A DNA stretch of 64,000 nucleotides. Origin: Flavobacterium sp. JAS (GTDB lineage: Bacteria > Bacteroidota > Bacteroidia > Flavobacteriales > Flavobacteriaceae). Positions within the stretch are counted from its first letter, which is position 1, and each line of letters opens with the position of its first letter. The notes below the pieces were generated by a model that did no database searches, was not told the origin of the DNA, and was given only the letters and a program-made list of their open reading frames with translations. The stretch covers positions 62,001 to 126,000 of the forward strand of contig NZ_JAJMOX010000002.1 of assembly GCF_020991455.1 (NCBI RefSeq), in the 5' to 3' direction. Positions 34,091 through 41,345 of this stretch are shown piece after piece. Made by a program: the position numbers and the translations under genes.

Positions 34091-34489
34091 ATGAAACTAT
34101 TTTTATTGACTTTATTATTAATCACAACTTCAATTGTAAAATCGCAAAATACGACTCAATCAAGTCCTGTTTATCAATTGCGTATTTATGAAATTTTCGA
34201 AAACAACAAGAAAGAATTTCATGAGCGATTTCGTGATCATGCAATGCGTATCATGAAAAAATATAACTTTAAAATTATTTCTATTTACGAATCAAAATCA
34301 GATAAGAAAACGGAGTTTGTTTATTTTTTAGAATGGCCGAATGAAGCAGTAATGAAAAAAGCTTGGGAAGGATTTAAAGCTGATAAAGAATGGATTGATG
34401 TTAAGAAACAATACACCGAAAAATATGGGGATGTAGTAGGAAATGTTGAAGATCGGGTTTTGACAAAGGTTGATTATTCTCCGAATTAA
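34091..34489 (+). CDS. NIPSNAP-family protein, exported
   Basis: 132 residues with signal peptide MKLFLLTLLLITTSIVKSQ. The mature part (YQLRIYEIFENNKKEFHERFRDH, then EFVYFLEWPNEAVMKKAWEGF) matches the NIPSNAP ferredoxin-like domain, a small dimeric alpha/beta barrel. Function in bacteria is unknown; related dimeric barrels include heme-degrading and monooxygenase enzymes. It is followed 106 bp later by a cupin gene, but co-transcription is uncertain. Confidence 0.85.
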   Translation: MKLFLLTLLLITTSIVKSQNTTQSSPVYQLRIYEIFENNKKEFHERFRDHAMRIMKKYNFKIISIYESKSDKKTEFVYFLEWPNEAVMKKAWEGFKADKEWIDVKKQYTEKYGDVVGNVEDRVLTKVDYSPN

Positions 34490-34595
34490 AGATCCTTACT
34501 TATCTTTAGTATTTTTCATTTTTGTACCCGTTAACGTGAACGTCCCGCTCGTGAACGCAATCTAAATTAATTACAGAGAATAAAACAATCTAAAA

Positions 34596-35075
34596 ATGAA
34601 AACTCCAATTACAACCGTCAATGAAACCGAAGGTCATAAATTAAAAATAGCCGGAGGTAATTACCGAATCATAATCTCAGGAAAACAAACTAATGGAGAA
34701 TACGCTGTAATCGAAATGTCGGTTCCTCCGGGAGCGGGACCAAATCCTCATGAGCATCCTGATTTTGCAGAAACGTTTTTTGTTTTGGAAGGCGAAGTTT
34801 CTTTTAAATCAGAATTAGGGAGTTATGTGGCTAAGAAAAACTCTTTTGTCAATATCCCGAAAGGCGGAATTGTTCACGGATTTAAAAATCTAAGTGATAA
34901 ACCTGCTAGACTTTTATGCACGGTAACTCCAGCGGGATTGGATGATTTGTTTGAAGAAATGGCAAATTATATGGAAAGCGCTGCTTCAAGTAGTGAATTG
35001 GAGAAAAAGGAAAACATAAATGCTATATTTAAGAAGTATGGACAAACACTTTATCCTGAGAATTATTTGGAATAA
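34596..35075 (+). CDS. Cupin-domain protein
   Basis: 159 residues with a single cupin barrel. Metal-ligand positions are visible in the first motif (PNPHEHPDFAETFFVLEGEV, with two His and one Glu) and a His in the second motif (NIPKGGIVHGFKNLSDKPA). The C-terminal helix region (TPAGLDDLFEEMANYM) is common in this class of cupins. A metal-dependent enzyme or binding protein is likely, with no predictable substrate. Confidence 0.85.
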   Translation: MKTPITTVNETEGHKLKIAGGNYRIIISGKQTNGEYAVIEMSVPPGAGPNPHEHPDFAETFFVLEGEVSFKSELGSYVAKKNSFVNIPKGGIVHGFKNLSDKPARLLCTVTPAGLDDLFEEMANYMESAASSSELEKKENINAIFKKYGQTLYPENYLE

Positions 35076-35124
35076 TTAATTGTTTTACGCTTTTAATAAT
35101 TTTAAATAAACTTGAAATACGCTC

Positions 35125-35286
35125 ATGGAAAGAAATACCTCTAAAGAAGAAGAGAATCGTTTAGTAATACTGAAAGATGCAATTCAGGAAGGAATTAACA
35201 GTGGTAGAGCTGAAAATTTTGATCCAAATAAATATCTTGAAAGTTTAAGAGCAACGAAAAGCCAAAAATCAAAAAGTCTTAAATAG
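35125..35286 (+). CDS. ParD-like antitoxin C-terminal domain, stand-alone
   Basis: 53 residues starting MERNTSKEEENRLVIL. The stretch LKDAIQEGINSGRAENFDP matches the C-terminal toxin-binding arm of ParD antitoxins, but the N-terminal ribbon-helix-helix DNA-binding half is missing and no ParE-like toxin gene follows. It could be a remnant of a toxin-antitoxin pair or a small toxin-neutralising protein. It is below usual annotation size, and the reading is supported by a terminator directly after it. Confidence 0.6.
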   Translation: MERNTSKEEENRLVILKDAIQEGINSGRAENFDPNKYLESLRATKSQKSKSLK

Positions 35287-35307
35287 CAAAATTCAGGACT
35301 TTTTTTA
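35271..35307 (+). terminator. Terminator overlapping the end of the ParD-like gene
   Basis: AAAAAGTC (35271-35278) pairs with GACTTTTT (from 35297) and is followed by T residues. The left arm includes the last codons of the small gene. Confidence 0.6.
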
Positions 35308-35416
35308 TGTGCTTATTTTAAGAAATTAATAAGATTTAAAATTGTAGGATTATTTTGTAATATTTTATTGATTTATTCGTTAACTTAGAAGATTAATTAA
35401 TTTAAAAAATATCATT

Positions 35417-35899
35417 ATGAAAGTTAAATCAATTTTATTAGGTCTGTGTCTTGCTTTTTCATTAGTAGCCTGTGGTCCTAAAGATGCAGATATTCAAAAA
35501 GAAATCGCTGCAAAAATGGGTGATATGCCCGGAATGGAAGTTACTGTAAAAGATGGTGTTGCTACTATCTCTGGTATTTGTAAAGATGCTGCTTGTAAAC
35601 AAAGCTGTGAGAGCATTGCTAAAGGAATTAAAGGAGTAAAATCTGTGGTGAATAATTGCGAGATTGCTGCTCCGGAACCTGTGGCTGTTACTCCGGCTCC
35701 AGTTGAAATTAACCCTGATGCTGTTTTAACTACTTCTGTAAATGGTGTGGTGAAAGCATATAGCGGAGTGACTGCTACAGTTGCAAATGGTGTAGTAACA
35801 CTTACAGGAGTGATCAAAAAAGAGCAATTACCAGCTTTGATTCAAAGTGTGCAGGAATTGAAACCGAAAAAAGTTGAAAATAAGTTAACTATAAAATAA
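35417..35899 (+). CDS. BON-domain lipoprotein
   Basis: 160 residues with lipobox LVACG (Cys near 19). Two BON domains are visible: about 27-82 (GMEVTVKDGVATISG) and about 98-160 (GVTATVANGVVTLTG), with a proline-rich hinge (PEPVAVTPAPVEINP). BON domains bind phospholipids. Five extra Cys in the first domain (CKDAACKQSC, NNC) are unusual and may form disulfides. It is 7 bp upstream of the LysM gene, with which it is co-transcribed. Confidence 0.9.
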   Translation: MKVKSILLGLCLAFSLVACGPKDADIQKEIAAKMGDMPGMEVTVKDGVATISGICKDAACKQSCESIAKGIKGVKSVVNNCEIAAPEPVAVTPAPVEINPDAVLTTSVNGVVKAYSGVTATVANGVVTLTGVIKKEQLPALIQSVQELKPKKVENKLTIK

Positions 35900-35906
35900 G
35901 AGCGTT

Positions 35907-36278
35907 ATGAGTTTACTGGATAAATACAAAGAGTTGACAGATTTAGCTACTAACTTAGGTACGGCTAATTTGCAGGTAAGAGAGCAGGATAATGTGCTAT
36001 ATGTTGATGGTACAGCAAAATCGGCAGAAGATAAAGAAAGACTTTGGGATGCTTACGGAAAGATCGATCCTGAATTTAGATCGGCTGATGTGGTAATGAA
36101 TATTGCAGTTGCCGAAGGAACAACAGTTGATTATACTGTTGTAGGTGGTGATTCTCTATCAAAAATAGGAAAAGCACACGGGGTTTCATGGCAGGCAATT
36201 TTTGAAGCCAATAAAGATATTATTAAAAATCCTGACTTGATTCAACCGGGATGGAAGTTAAAAATACCAACAGCGTAA
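35907..36278 (+). CDS. BON-LysM protein (Kbp/YgaU-like)
   Basis: 123 residues with no signal peptide. A BON domain (about 10-70, NVLYVDGTAKSAEDKERLW) is followed by a LysM domain (about 75-123, YTVVGGDSLSKIGKAHGVSWQAI). The same order is found in E. coli Kbp (YgaU), a cytoplasmic potassium sensor. It follows the BON lipoprotein gene directly. A potassium- or stress-linked role is possible but untested. Confidence 0.88.
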   Translation: MSLLDKYKELTDLATNLGTANLQVREQDNVLYVDGTAKSAEDKERLWDAYGKIDPEFRSADVVMNIAVAEGTTVDYTVVGGDSLSKIGKAHGVSWQAIFEANKDIIKNPDLIQPGWKLKIPTA

Positions 36279-36299
36279 TTTAGTTTATGTACTGTTTTT

Positions 36300-36332
36300 A
36301 AAAGTCTGTCATTTTATGATGGACTTTTTTTT
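36300..36332 (+). terminator. Intrinsic terminator after the BON-LysM gene
   Basis: AAAGTCTGTCAT (36301-36312) pairs with ATGATGGACTTT (36316-36327) with one internal TG/TG mismatch, and eight T residues complete the site. Confidence 0.85.
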
Positions 36333-36348
36333 GGTTTGGGGTTGGGAT

Positions 36349-36390
36349 TGGCACGCGGATGACGCAGATTTAAACGGGTTTTCGCTGGTT
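36349..36390. repeat. CGCGGATGAC...GATTTAAACGG dispersed repeat, copy a
   Basis: GGCACGCGGATGACGCAGAT followed by TTAAACGGG. Related copies are at 38663-38721, 42711-42759 (with an inverted partner to 42845) and 51599-51632, with relatives at 33810, 46797 and 57348. Confidence 0.75.
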
Positions 36391-36396
36391 TTTTAT

Positions 36397-36479
36397 GTCA
36401 TTGCGAGGAACGAAGCAATCTCATTTGCTGAATCACTTTGCGTTTGTAGTAGTGAGGTTGCTTCGTTCCTCTCAATGAC
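36397..36479. repeat. Large inverted repeat (CATTGCGAGGAACGAAGCAATC type)
   Basis: Left arm from 36397 (GTCATTGCGAGGAACGAAGC) and right arm ending 36479 (GCTTCGTTCCTCTCAATGAC) are complementary over about 27 bp with one mismatch, around a 29-nt loop. Such elements are widespread palindromic intergenic repeats in many bacteria. A decayed half occurs near 33955. Confidence 0.85.
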
Positions 36480-36532
36480 TTAGATTGTGGTTAATTGCTT
36501 TGAAAACATAAAATTTCTGTATGAAACCTAAA

Positions 36533-36627
36533 GCCCTAGCCCTGATAGAAGCGAAAATCCTTTTGTGGCGGTCCCGATAGCTATCGGGAGCAACAAAAGA
36601 TTGAAGCGGATAGCAGGAAATAGCTCC
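36533..36627 (+). ncRNA. Candidate conserved structured RNA element, copy A
   Basis: The 5' side GCCCTAGCCCTGATAGAAGC and the 3' side GAAGCGGATAGCAGG/AAATAGCTCC frame a stem CTTTTGT/ACAAAAG with a perfect palindrome CCCGATAGCTATCGGG (36573-36588) on top. The flanks match copy B at 58247-58326 on the minus strand, while the apical part differs. It sits between convergent genes. It could be an untranslated RNA or a repeat; no name is assigned. Confidence 0.6.
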
Positions 36628-36634
36628 TTAAAAA

Positions 36635-36919
36635 TCACCTTCCCTTTATGCTTAGTTCGAATAAAAATTTTGCGGTTTCCTGATCAGAGTCGGCGGAGAA
36701 ACCTGCTACATAAACGCCCTTTTTGCCTGAACTCGATTTAATTCCGTATACAACTGCCTCATCGCCTGGGTCCGAATCCCCCTCGTATCGATACACATGA
36801 ACAATTTCAAATTTTTCAGGATTTTTTTTAATCAGATCCGAGTTTAGATTAAAATCACATGTAAATCCTTTTTCATTCAATTGATCTAAAGCTTTTGAAA
36901 CAGTTGCGTAATGATACAT
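36635..36919 (-). CDS. Small conserved protein (often mislabelled phosphoribosylpyrophosphate synthetase)
   Basis: 94 residues from the ATG at 36919 ([20 protein letters not shown]), three codons after another possible start. The fold appears alpha/beta with [20 protein letters not shown]. Homologues carry the label phosphoribosylpyrophosphate synthetase in some databases, but no PRPP loop or ATP motif is present and the length is a third of that enzyme. Function unknown. Confidence 0.75.
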   Translation of the reverse strand: MYHYATVSKALDQLNEKGFTCDFNLNSDLIKKNPEKFEIVHVYRYEGDSDPGDEAVVYGIKSSSGKKGVYVAGFSADSDQETAKFLFELSIKGR

Positions 36920-37043
36920 TCTAATCATAATAATTGAATTTTAAAATTATGGATTTTAAAGATAACTAATTTAAAATTAAAAAGTTATGAAAATGAGGGT
37001 AAAATCTAAAATTTAAAATCATTATTCTTAGTTGATAAATCGT

Positions 37044-37051
37044 TACTTTTG
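37044..37051 (+). promoter_or_regulatory. Promoter -7 element of rnpB
   Basis: TACTTTTG is an exact TAnnTTTG match ending 4 bp before the predicted RNA 5' end at 37056, the expected distance. No -33 TTTG at the normal spacing is visible. Confidence 0.75.
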
Positions 37052-37055
37052 CGCC

Positions 37056-37361
37056 GCAGACCGCCTTATCGTCGCTCAATTTATTGGGGGGAGGAAAGTC
37101 CGGACACCAGAGAGAAGCATAGCGGGTAACGCCCGTCGGCGTTAGAAATGACGCAAGGACAAGTGCAACAGAAAGTATGTACAGGTAATGCTGTAGTGAA
37201 ACCAGGTAAACTCTATGCGGTGAAATACCAAGTATATCAGCATTTAAGGGCTTCTCGTCCGTTGTTGAAGGGTAGGTAGCTTGAGTCCCGCAGTAATGCG
37301 GGATCTAGATAAATGATAAGGCTCTGATTTATCAGAGACAGAATCCGGCTTATAGGTCTGC
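37056..37361 (+). ncRNA. rnpB: RNase P RNA (bacterial type A)
   Basis: The 306-nt RNA begins GCAGACC and ends GGTCTGC, which pair as P1. Conserved core segments are present: GAGGAAAGTCCGGACACC (CR I), GGACAAGTGCAACAGAAAG and AGAATCCGGCTTATAGGTC (CR V). The RNA cleaves 5' leaders from tRNA precursors. T residues follow the 3' end. The DAACS symporter gene starts only 38 bp later, so it may lie downstream of the RNA in the same transcript or be separately expressed. The 5' boundary is accurate to a few bases. Confidence 0.95.
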
Positions 37362-37398
37362 ATTTTTTATATATTTGTGATGTCTCTAATCTATTTTC

Positions 37399-38649
37399 AT
37401 GAATATAACTTCTCCTAATGCTGCAGGGAAACCTAAGCAAAGTACTTTTAAAACTGTAATTACCAATCTTACTTTTTGGGTTTTGATTGCTATTATCGCC
37501 GGAATATTACTCGGACATTTTTCGCCTGAAAATGGTGTGAAAATGGAAATTTTAGGAGCAAAATTTATTGCACTAATCAAACTTTTTATCGGACCAATTA
37601 TTTTTCTGACCATTGTTTTGGGAATTTCCGGAATGGGAAATCTTAAAAAAGTAGGTCGAATTGGTGTAAAAGCGCTCGGATATTTTGAAGTAGTTTCGAC
37701 AGTGGCACTCGCTATTGGTGTTGGCGTTGCTTATCTTTTTAAACCCGGAAAAATTGATAAATCGGCATTGACTCTTGGAGATGCCAGCCAATATACAAAA
37801 GGCGGGGCGGAACATTTTTCGTGGGTGCAGTTTTTCTTTTCAAATTTTACATTACAAGTTTTATTAGCTGCAATTATTTGTGGTATTGCATTGAATTTTT
37901 ATAAAAAGAGAGAACAGACAATTCTGGTTTTAGAACGCTTTTCGAAAGTCGTTTTCACAGGTTTGAAATACGTCATGTATCTGGCTCCAATTGGCGCTTT
38001 TGGCGGAATGGCTTTCACAATTGGTAAATTTGGATTGCAAACCTTGATTCCACTTGGGAAATTAATGTTATGTGTCTATCTGACAATGGCTTTGTTTGTG
38101 TTTTTAGTTTTGGGAAGTATCCTGAGATATTATAAAATCAGTATTCTTTCGGTTTTAAAATACATAAAAGAAGAACTTTTATTGGTTCTTGGAACTTCGT
38201 CTTCTGAAGCCGCTTTGCCAAGTATTATGGTGAAACTGGAGCAGATGGGCTGCAGTAAATCTGTTGTAGGGTTGGTGATTCCAACGGGCTATTCTTTTAA
38301 TCTCGACGGAACTTCGATTTATTTGTCAATGTCGGTGATATTTTTGGCACAATTGTATGATGTACATTTGAGTTTTTTCGAAATACTGAGCGTAATCGGA
38401 ATCCTGATGGTGACGTCAAAAGGTGCAGCAGGAGTGACCGGAAGCGGATTTATAGTTCTGGCGTCAACTTTGACGGCTTTGCATAAAATTCCGGTCGAAG
38501 GTTTGGCCTTTTTATTGGGAGTGGATAAATTTATGAGCGAAGCCCGAGCCATAACAAATTTGATTGGAAACACGGTAGCAACAATTATAATTTCGAAAAC
38601 AGAACGTGATTTTACGGAGCTGAATTTAGAGCCTGTTTTGGAGGAATAA
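37399..38649 (+). CDS. Dicarboxylate/amino acid:cation symporter (DAACS family)
   Basis: 416 residues with eight membrane helices and two re-entrant loops. The serine-rich motif GTSSSEAALPSIM and the PTGYSFNLDGTSIYLS motif are intact, as is GAAGVTGSGFIVLASTL. These proteins import C4-dicarboxylates or glutamate/aspartate with cation symport; which substrate is not clear from the sequence. It stands alone after rnpB. Confidence 0.93.
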   Translation: MNITSPNAAGKPKQSTFKTVITNLTFWVLIAIIAGILLGHFSPENGVKMEILGAKFIALIKLFIGPIIFLTIVLGISGMGNLKKVGRIGVKALGYFEVVSTVALAIGVGVAYLFKPGKIDKSALTLGDASQYTKGGAEHFSWVQFFFSNFTLQVLLAAIICGIALNFYKKREQTILVLERFSKVVFTGLKYVMYLAPIGAFGGMAFTIGKFGLQTLIPLGKLMLCVYLTMALFVFLVLGSILRYYKISILSVLKYIKEELLLVLGTSSSEAALPSIMVKLEQMGCSKSVVGLVIPTGYSFNLDGTSIYLSMSVIFLAQLYDVHLSFFEILSVIGILMVTSKGAAGVTGSGFIVLASTLTALHKIPVEGLAFLLGVDKFMSEARAITNLIGNTVATIIISKTERDFTELNLEPVLEE

Positions 38650-38662
38650 TTTGATTTACGAG

Positions 38663-38721
38663 ATGGCACGCGGATGACACTGATTCGCTAAAGCGAAAAC
38701 GCGGATTTAAACGGATTTTTT
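38663..38721. repeat. CGCGGATGAC...GATTTAAACGG dispersed repeat, copy b
   Basis: GGCACGCGGATGACACTGAT, then TCGCTAAAGCGAAAACGCG and GATTTAAACGGATTT. It includes the internal hairpin TCGCTAAAGCGA. It lies in the symporter-panE gap. Confidence 0.8.
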
Positions 38722-38780
38722 TATCATTGTGTTGCATAATTAACATTGTGACTTAGAGCCTTTGTGGCAAAAGAAATATT

Positions 38781-39701
38781 ATGAAAAGAATTGGAATTTT
38801 AGGACTAGGCGGAGTTGGCGGTTATTTTGGCGGACTTTTGGCAAAAGCGTATTATAAATCAGATGCGGTTGAAATTGTTTTTATTGCGCGTGGAGAAACT
38901 CAAAAGGTAATTGCTCAGGACGGATTAAAAATAGTTACAGATGAAAGTGAACTTATTGTTCGTCCAAAACTGGTTTCGAATAATCCAGAGGAAATTGGTG
39001 AATTAGATTATTTAATTTGCGCTACCAAAACTTATGATATTGAAGAAAGTTTGCTTTCGCTGAAAAATTGTATCGTTCCTAAAACGGTTATTCTTCCACT
39101 ATATAATGGCGTTGATGCGCCAGAACGTATTCAGAAATTATTTCCTGAAAATGAGATTTTAGAAGGTTGTGTTTATATTGTTTCGATGATTTTTTCGCCA
39201 GGAACAATCCGAAAAATAGGATTTTTTGAAAAGTTATTTTTTGGTTCTAAAACCGCTTCAAAATCAAAATTAGAAGAATTACAAGGTATCTTTCAAAAGG
39301 CAAAAATCGAAAGTTATTGTGTTGAAAATATCGAAGAAACAGTTTGGGAGAAATTCATTTTTATTTCGGCGTTAGCTTCTGTAACTTCTTATTTGAATGA
39401 GAATATAGGTGAGATTTTAAGTAACGCAGATTCTAAAAAACTTTATGTTGAATTATTGCATGAAATTGCCGCTGTTGCGAAAGCTAAAGGGCTGAAATTG
39501 CCAGATGATATTGTAGCGCAAACCATTTTAAAATTAGAAAAATCACCAAAAGAAGCGACCTCGTCTATGCACAGAGATTTACTGGCAGGCAAAAATACAG
39601 AGGCAATTTCGTTGACGCAATTTGTGGTAAAAGAAGGTGCTAAATATAATGTAGAAACACCTTTTTATAAAAAGATTGCAAGTGTTTTGTTGTCAGAATA
39701 A
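38781..39701 (+). CDS. panE: 2-dehydropantoate 2-reductase (ketopantoate reductase)
   Basis: 306 residues, usual length for PanE/ApbA. The NADP-binding loop GILGLGGVGGYFGGLLAK is at the N-terminus; a central catalytic Lys/Asn region (VWEKFIFISALASVTSY) and C-terminal SSMHRDLLAGKNTE, which contributes to pantoate binding, are visible. It reduces ketopantoate to pantoate in coenzyme A synthesis. It has a small repeat-rich gap upstream and is transcribed alone. Confidence 0.9.
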   Translation: MKRIGILGLGGVGGYFGGLLAKAYYKSDAVEIVFIARGETQKVIAQDGLKIVTDESELIVRPKLVSNNPEEIGELDYLICATKTYDIEESLLSLKNCIVPKTVILPLYNGVDAPERIQKLFPENEILEGCVYIVSMIFSPGTIRKIGFFEKLFFGSKTASKSKLEELQGIFQKAKIESYCVENIEETVWEKFIFISALASVTSYLNENIGEILSNADSKKLYVELLHEIAAVAKAKGLKLPDDIVAQTILKLEKSPKEATSSMHRDLLAGKNTEAISLTQFVVKEGAKYNVETPFYKKIASVLLSE

Positions 39702-39702
39702 A

Positions 39703-39897
39703 TTATGATTCGTCTTTTGTGGTACGTACTAAACTGATTCCGGATATGAAGAATACGATACCAAGAATGCCGTAAATAATTAGGGATTTAATATCTCTAG
39801 TTCCTCCGGATGTGCCAGCGAATATTACGGCTGTATAAATAAGACCAACTATACCAAGAATGGTTAGCAAGCCTCCAAAAAATCTTTTTAGGTTCAT
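39703..39897 (-). CDS. Small two-TM membrane protein
   Basis: 64 residues from ATG 39897 (MNLKRFFGGLLTILG); in-frame upstream starts to 39960 lack hydrophobic character. Two helices (about 5-26 and 36-55) flank a GTSGGTRDIKSL loop. The stop codon lies 1 bp from the stop of panE on the other strand. No family is recognised with confidence. Confidence 0.6.
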   Translation of the reverse strand: MNLKRFFGGLLTILGIVGLIYTAVIFAGTSGGTRDIKSLIIYGILGIVFFISGISLVRTTKDES

Positions 39898-40061
39898 GAT
39901 TTCTAGTTTTAAAAGGTTCATAACAAAGCTATTAGGTAATCTGTTGAAACCGTTATACAATTGTGTATAAAACTTATATCATTTACAGTGTTAAAAGATT
40001 GTTTTAGTACGATTTGTATGATTTAAATGTTATTTTTGGCGCAACCAATTTAACAACCAAA

Positions 40062-40610
40062 ATGAAAAAAAATTATCTGTTCTTATTTTTAATGACCCTT
40101 TTGTTTAATGGGGTTTATGCACAAGATGAAGCGGTAACTTCTGTTAGAAAAAATCAATTTAAGATTAATATGCTCTTTCCGGGATTCGTTTACGAACATG
40201 GTTTTTCGACCAAAAACACCTTGTATTCAGAGGCATGTTTAGGAGCGGGTTATCGTTACAGTAGCTATTATGATGAATCAAATGTGTATCTTTTTCCTAT
40301 GATTAACGAACAACTTCGTCATTATTATAATTTAGAAAAAAGAGCTGCCAAAGGAAAAAGAACAGCATATAACTCAGGAAACTTTGTTGCTGCGTCGGCT
40401 TATTATAATTTTCAATCCATCTCTACGAATAGTAGATATGGTAATTATGCGCCTTCATTTACAATAGCAGCACTTTGGGGATTTCAACGCACTTACAAAG
40501 GAAGATTTAATCTGGAATTCAATGTTGGACCCGGAGTTAATTTCGATAAATATGATACTGAATTTTCTCCAATTGTTAACTTTACAATAGGTTGGGTAAT
40601 AGGGAAGTAA
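40062..40610 (+). CDS. Predicted outer-membrane beta-barrel protein
   Basis: 182 residues with signal peptide MKKNYLFLFLMTLLFNGVYAQ. The ATG at 40062 is preferred over upstream in-frame starts because it opens the signal peptide. The rest is aromatic-rich beta-strand pattern, ending NFTIGWVIGK, typical of a small 8-10-strand barrel. No family is recognised. It converges on the response-regulator gene. Confidence 0.75.
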   Translation: MKKNYLFLFLMTLLFNGVYAQDEAVTSVRKNQFKINMLFPGFVYEHGFSTKNTLYSEACLGAGYRYSSYYDESNVYLFPMINEQLRHYYNLEKRAAKGKRTAYNSGNFVAASAYYNFQSISTNSRYGNYAPSFTIAALWGFQRTYKGRFNLEFNVGPGVNFDKYDTEFSPIVNFTIGWVIGK

Positions 40611-40628
40611 TTCTAAAAAAAAATATAC

Positions 40629-40658
40629 AGAAAAACCTTGATTCGTCAAGGTTTTTCT
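40629..40658. terminator. Bidirectional terminator with UUCG loop
   Basis: AGAAAAACCTTGA (40629-40641) and TCAAGGTTTTTCT (40646-40658) pair perfectly around the loop TTCG. On the minus strand the stem overlaps the last codons and stop (TGA) of the response regulator gene ending at 40646. Confidence 0.85.
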
Positions 40659-41335
40659 ATTTTAAATTCTAAGCCAATATTACGAACGCTTTCAATGCTA
40701 ATTTTTGGATCTGAATTAAAATATTTTCTAAGCCTGCTGATAAAAACATCCATACTTCGTCCGGAGAAATAATCGTCTTTTTTCCAGATGGACATTAAAA
40801 TTTGATCCCTTTTTAATAACTGGTTATGATTCAGATATAAATACTCAATAAGAGAAGCTTCCATTTCTGTGAGCTGCTGGACATGATTTTTATTATTGAG
40901 AGTTAATCTTTCATTATCAAAAATATAAGAACCAATTTCAATTATATTATTTCCGTCGAGAGTTCTCTTTTGTTCGATTCTCTTTAGAATATTCTGCAAG
41001 CGTAGAATCAGTTCGTCGACTTCAAAAGGTTTTATGATATAGTCGTCTGCACCTAGTTTTAAGCCAATGATTTTGTCTTCTTTTAACTTTCTTGCCGTTA
41101 GAAAAATAAAAGGAATCTCAGGGTTGATTGTGATTATTTTTTCGGCCAATGAAAATCCGTCCATTTTTGGCATCATAACGTCAAAAACACAAATATCAAA
41201 AGTTTGGTTTTTAAAATAGTCTAAAGCTATTTCTCCATTTTCTGCCCAGATAACTTCAAATTGATGCAGTTCTAAATATTGTTTTAAAATTGCAGCAAAA
41301 TCAAAATCGTCTTCGGCTAAAAGTAGTTTTTTCAA
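40646..41335 (-). CDS. OmpR-family response regulator
   Basis: 229 residues. The receiver domain (about 1-115) has the phospho-acceptor Asp in FDVMMPKMDGF and the conserved Lys in IIKPFEVDELI. The C-terminal winged helix (about 135-229, SGRSMDVFISRLRKYF) is of the OmpR/PhoB class. It follows the histidine kinase gene by 10 bp, so it is the cognate partner. The triple 11-bp repeat at 42886-42918 is a candidate target. Confidence 0.95.
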   Translation of the reverse strand: MKKLLLAEDDFDFAAILKQYLELHQFEVIWAENGEIALDYFKNQTFDICVFDVMMPKMDGFSLAEKIITINPEIPFIFLTARKLKEDKIIGLKLGADDYIIKPFEVDELILRLQNILKRIEQKRTLDGNNIIEIGSYIFDNERLTLNNKNHVQQLTEMEASLIEYLYLNHNQLLKRDQILMSIWKKDDYFSGRSMDVFISRLRKYFNSDPKISIESVRNIGLEFKIEKP

Positions 41336-41345
41336 AATATGGTAA

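Larger units (their letters stand above)
36279..36634. other. Repeat-rich intergenic region
   Basis: 356 bp without a gene, between convergent genes. In order it holds an intrinsic terminator (36300-36332), one copy of the CGCGGATGAC repeat (36349-36390), a large inverted repeat (36397-36479) and a candidate structured RNA element (36533-36627). Confidence 0.8.

Noticed and set aside
36635..36919. Phosphoribosylpyrophosphate synthetase
   Set aside because: At 94 residues with no PRPP or ATP motifs it cannot be that enzyme.
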